Below are positions 47,292-48,307 of a stretch of 48,307 nt of DNA, in pieces (position 1 is the first letter of the stretch; the number at the start of each line of letters is the position of its first letter). A program made the translations under genes and the position numbers. Under the pieces are notes generated by a model. That model saw only the letters and a program-made list of their open reading frames with translations. It was not told where the DNA came from and searched no databases. The DNA comes from Acidobacteriota bacterium (GTDB lineage: Bacteria > Acidobacteriota > UBA890 > WLXD01): contig JAJCXT010000049.1 of assembly GCA_029263295.1 (NCBI GenBank), forward strand, positions 1-48,307, given 5' to 3'.

Positions 47292-48307
47292 GTTCCGATT
47301 ACGCGTAACTCGTGTGGATACGACGTCAGACTAACGGGCCCCTCATCGGTGACCCAGATGTCATCCTCGATTCGCACGCCGCCCCAGCCTTCGAGATACA
47401 GGCCGGGTTCAACCGTGATCACCGAGCCCGCGCCGAGCGGATCGTGGTTGCCTTCCATCACGGACGGCGGCTCGTGGTTATCCAGACCGAGGCCATGGCC
47501 TGTGCGGTGCTTGAAGTAGTCCGCAAATTCGGGCGCCATGAGCGGCGCCTGGGCCGCCATGTGCACCTCATGGCAGCTGGTACCCACCGTGGCCTTGGCG
47601 CAACCGTCGGCGTTACCCTGCCGGACCGCCTCATAGACAGCACGTTGGTGCTCGTCAGGATCGGCGCCCACTACGAACGTCCGGGTGATGTCCGAGTGGT
47701 AGCCACCCCAGCTGGTGCCGAAGTCGATCAGCAGAAACTCGCCGGCGGCCACCGGTCGCTCCGACGGCACTCCGTGCGGCAGTGCGCTCTGCGGTCCGCT
47801 GAGAACGATAGGCCCGAAGGAGACGCCCTCGCCACCTTTGCCGAGCATGCGGCTGACGAGGTCGGCCGAAATCTGCTTCTCGGTCATCCCCACCCGAACG
47901 CGTCGGACCGTCTCCTCCAGCGCTTCCTCGGAAATCTCGTTCGCCCGCCGCATAAGGCCAGCCTCATTGGCGTCCTTGAACTGGCGCATCGAATCGACGA
48001 TCGCGGCAGCCGAGGTGATCTCGCCGCCCGGGAAATGCTCGCGTAGAACCGCGTACTCCATGTAGCGCAGGCCGAGCGGCTCGATACCGATCGTACCCGC
48101 GGTGACATATTCCGCACCGGCCGCGGCCGCGGCCGCACCCGGCCCATCCTTGTCATCCCACAACCACATGTTGTCGACGGACGGCACGGCATGCGCCCAG
48201 TTGTCCTGCTCGAGCAGCGGCAGGATCGCGCCCGGCCTGCCCTCGGCCGGGACGAACAGCAGAAACAGGCGTTCGTGCGACTCGAACTCATGCCCGGTGA
48301 GATACGT
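47288..48307 (-). CDS. M24-family Xaa-Pro peptidase (5' end outside window)
   Basis: The frame is open to the window edge, so the N-terminus is missing; 339 residues are visible. They contain an aminopeptidase-P-like N-domain end (TYLTGHEFESHERLF) and the complete catalytic domain with all metal ligands: two aspartates in FLLIDFGTSWGGYHSDITRT, His in HRTGHGLGLDNHEPP, Glu in VEPGLYLEG and Glu in RIEDDIWVT. Family members release N-terminal residues next to proline. It is the most upstream visible gene of a run in which every junction is a 4-nt overlap (GTGA, ATGA, ATGA). A second M24 peptidase is at 9560-10903, but that one is exported while no signal can be judged here. Confidence 0.92.
   Translation of the reverse strand, partial: TYLTGHEFESHERLFLLFVPAEGRPGAILPLLEQDNWAHAVPSVDNMWLWDDKDGPGAAAAAAGAEYVTAGTIGIEPLGLRYMEYAVLREHFPGGEITSAAAIVDSMRQFKDANEAGLMRRANEISEEALEETVRRVRVGMTEKQISADLVSRMLGKGGEGVSFGPIVLSGPQSALPHGVPSERPVAAGEFLLIDFGTSWGGYHSDITRTFVVGADPDEHQRAVYEAVRQGNADGCAKATVGTSCHEVHMAAQAPLMAPEFADYFKHRTGHGLGLDNHEPPSVMEGNHDPLGAGSVITVEPGLYLEGWGGVRIEDDIWVTDEGPVSLTSYPHELRVIGT

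Overview
This 48.3 kb window is bacterial chromosome of high GC content, densely packed with genes on both strands. I see no rRNA, tRNA, CRISPR array, insertion sequence or phage gene. The gene content points to an Acidobacteriota- or Gemmatimonadota-like organism, probably aerobic and Gram-negative. It has three very large FtsX/MacB-type orphan permeases of the ADOP kind, one with its own PadR regulator. It also has a VWFA-TPR protein of the type common in Acidobacteria, a BNR/sortilin-type propeller of about 1050 residues, six-bladed-propeller lipoproteins, a VKOR-DsbA fusion and Sco/PCuAC copper chaperones. The phylum assignment is inference; 16S rRNA or single-copy markers outside the window would be needed.

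Layout. 1-3.5 kb: a nucleosidase cut by the window edge, a DUF1499 membrane protein, an orphan FIST-domain sensor and a small sulfotransferase. 3.6-7.2 kb: a single 1185-residue protein joining a Cro/C1-like helix-turn-helix, a Ser/Thr kinase and a complete duplicated FtsX/MacB permease, preceded by repeated decamers that could be its operator. 7.2-8.6 kb: a VTT-domain membrane protein and a HAD phosphatase. 8.6-16.3 kb: a seven-gene minus-strand run with gaps of 11-36 nt (VOC lipoprotein, S9 peptidase, VKOR-DsbA, RidA, M24 aminopeptidase, small membrane protein, Sfp-type phosphopantetheinyl transferase). 16.4-20.6 kb: CDF-type transporter, ribosomal protein L28 with a structured leader, TlpA-type thioredoxin, a membrane protein, GST and an AI-2E family exporter. 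20.6-25.5 kb: an amidase diverging from a padR-permease pair with a perfect palindromic operator. 25.6-29.9 kb: a secreted metzincin-like protease with an SSS symporter, and a Tat-exported GH99-like glycosidase. 30.1-35.2 kb: BNR propeller, a strong hairpin, a propeller lipoprotein and an SRPBCC protein.

35.2-39.0 kb: a PQQ-type propeller with a GATase/ThuA-like tail overlaps a membrane LytTR regulator that is fused in frame, through a signal-peptide-like segment, to a serine beta-lactamase-family domain. 39.3-44.8 kb: the third permease, a lipoprotein gene broken by an apparent single-base deletion, and the VWFA-TPR protein. 44.8-48.3 kb: a four-gene minus-strand operon in which every junction is a 4-nt start/stop overlap. 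It encodes an M24 peptidase, a class II aldolase, a membrane-cytochrome c-PCuAC fusion and Sco, and its last two products fit copper delivery to a cytochrome oxidase CuA site.

The most notable observations are the two unusual signalling fusions (HTH-kinase-permease and LytTR-serine hydrolase), the cytochrome-PCuAC fusion, and a recurrent promoter pattern in which a -10-like hexamer lies only 6-7 nt before the start codon, suggesting leaderless mRNAs.
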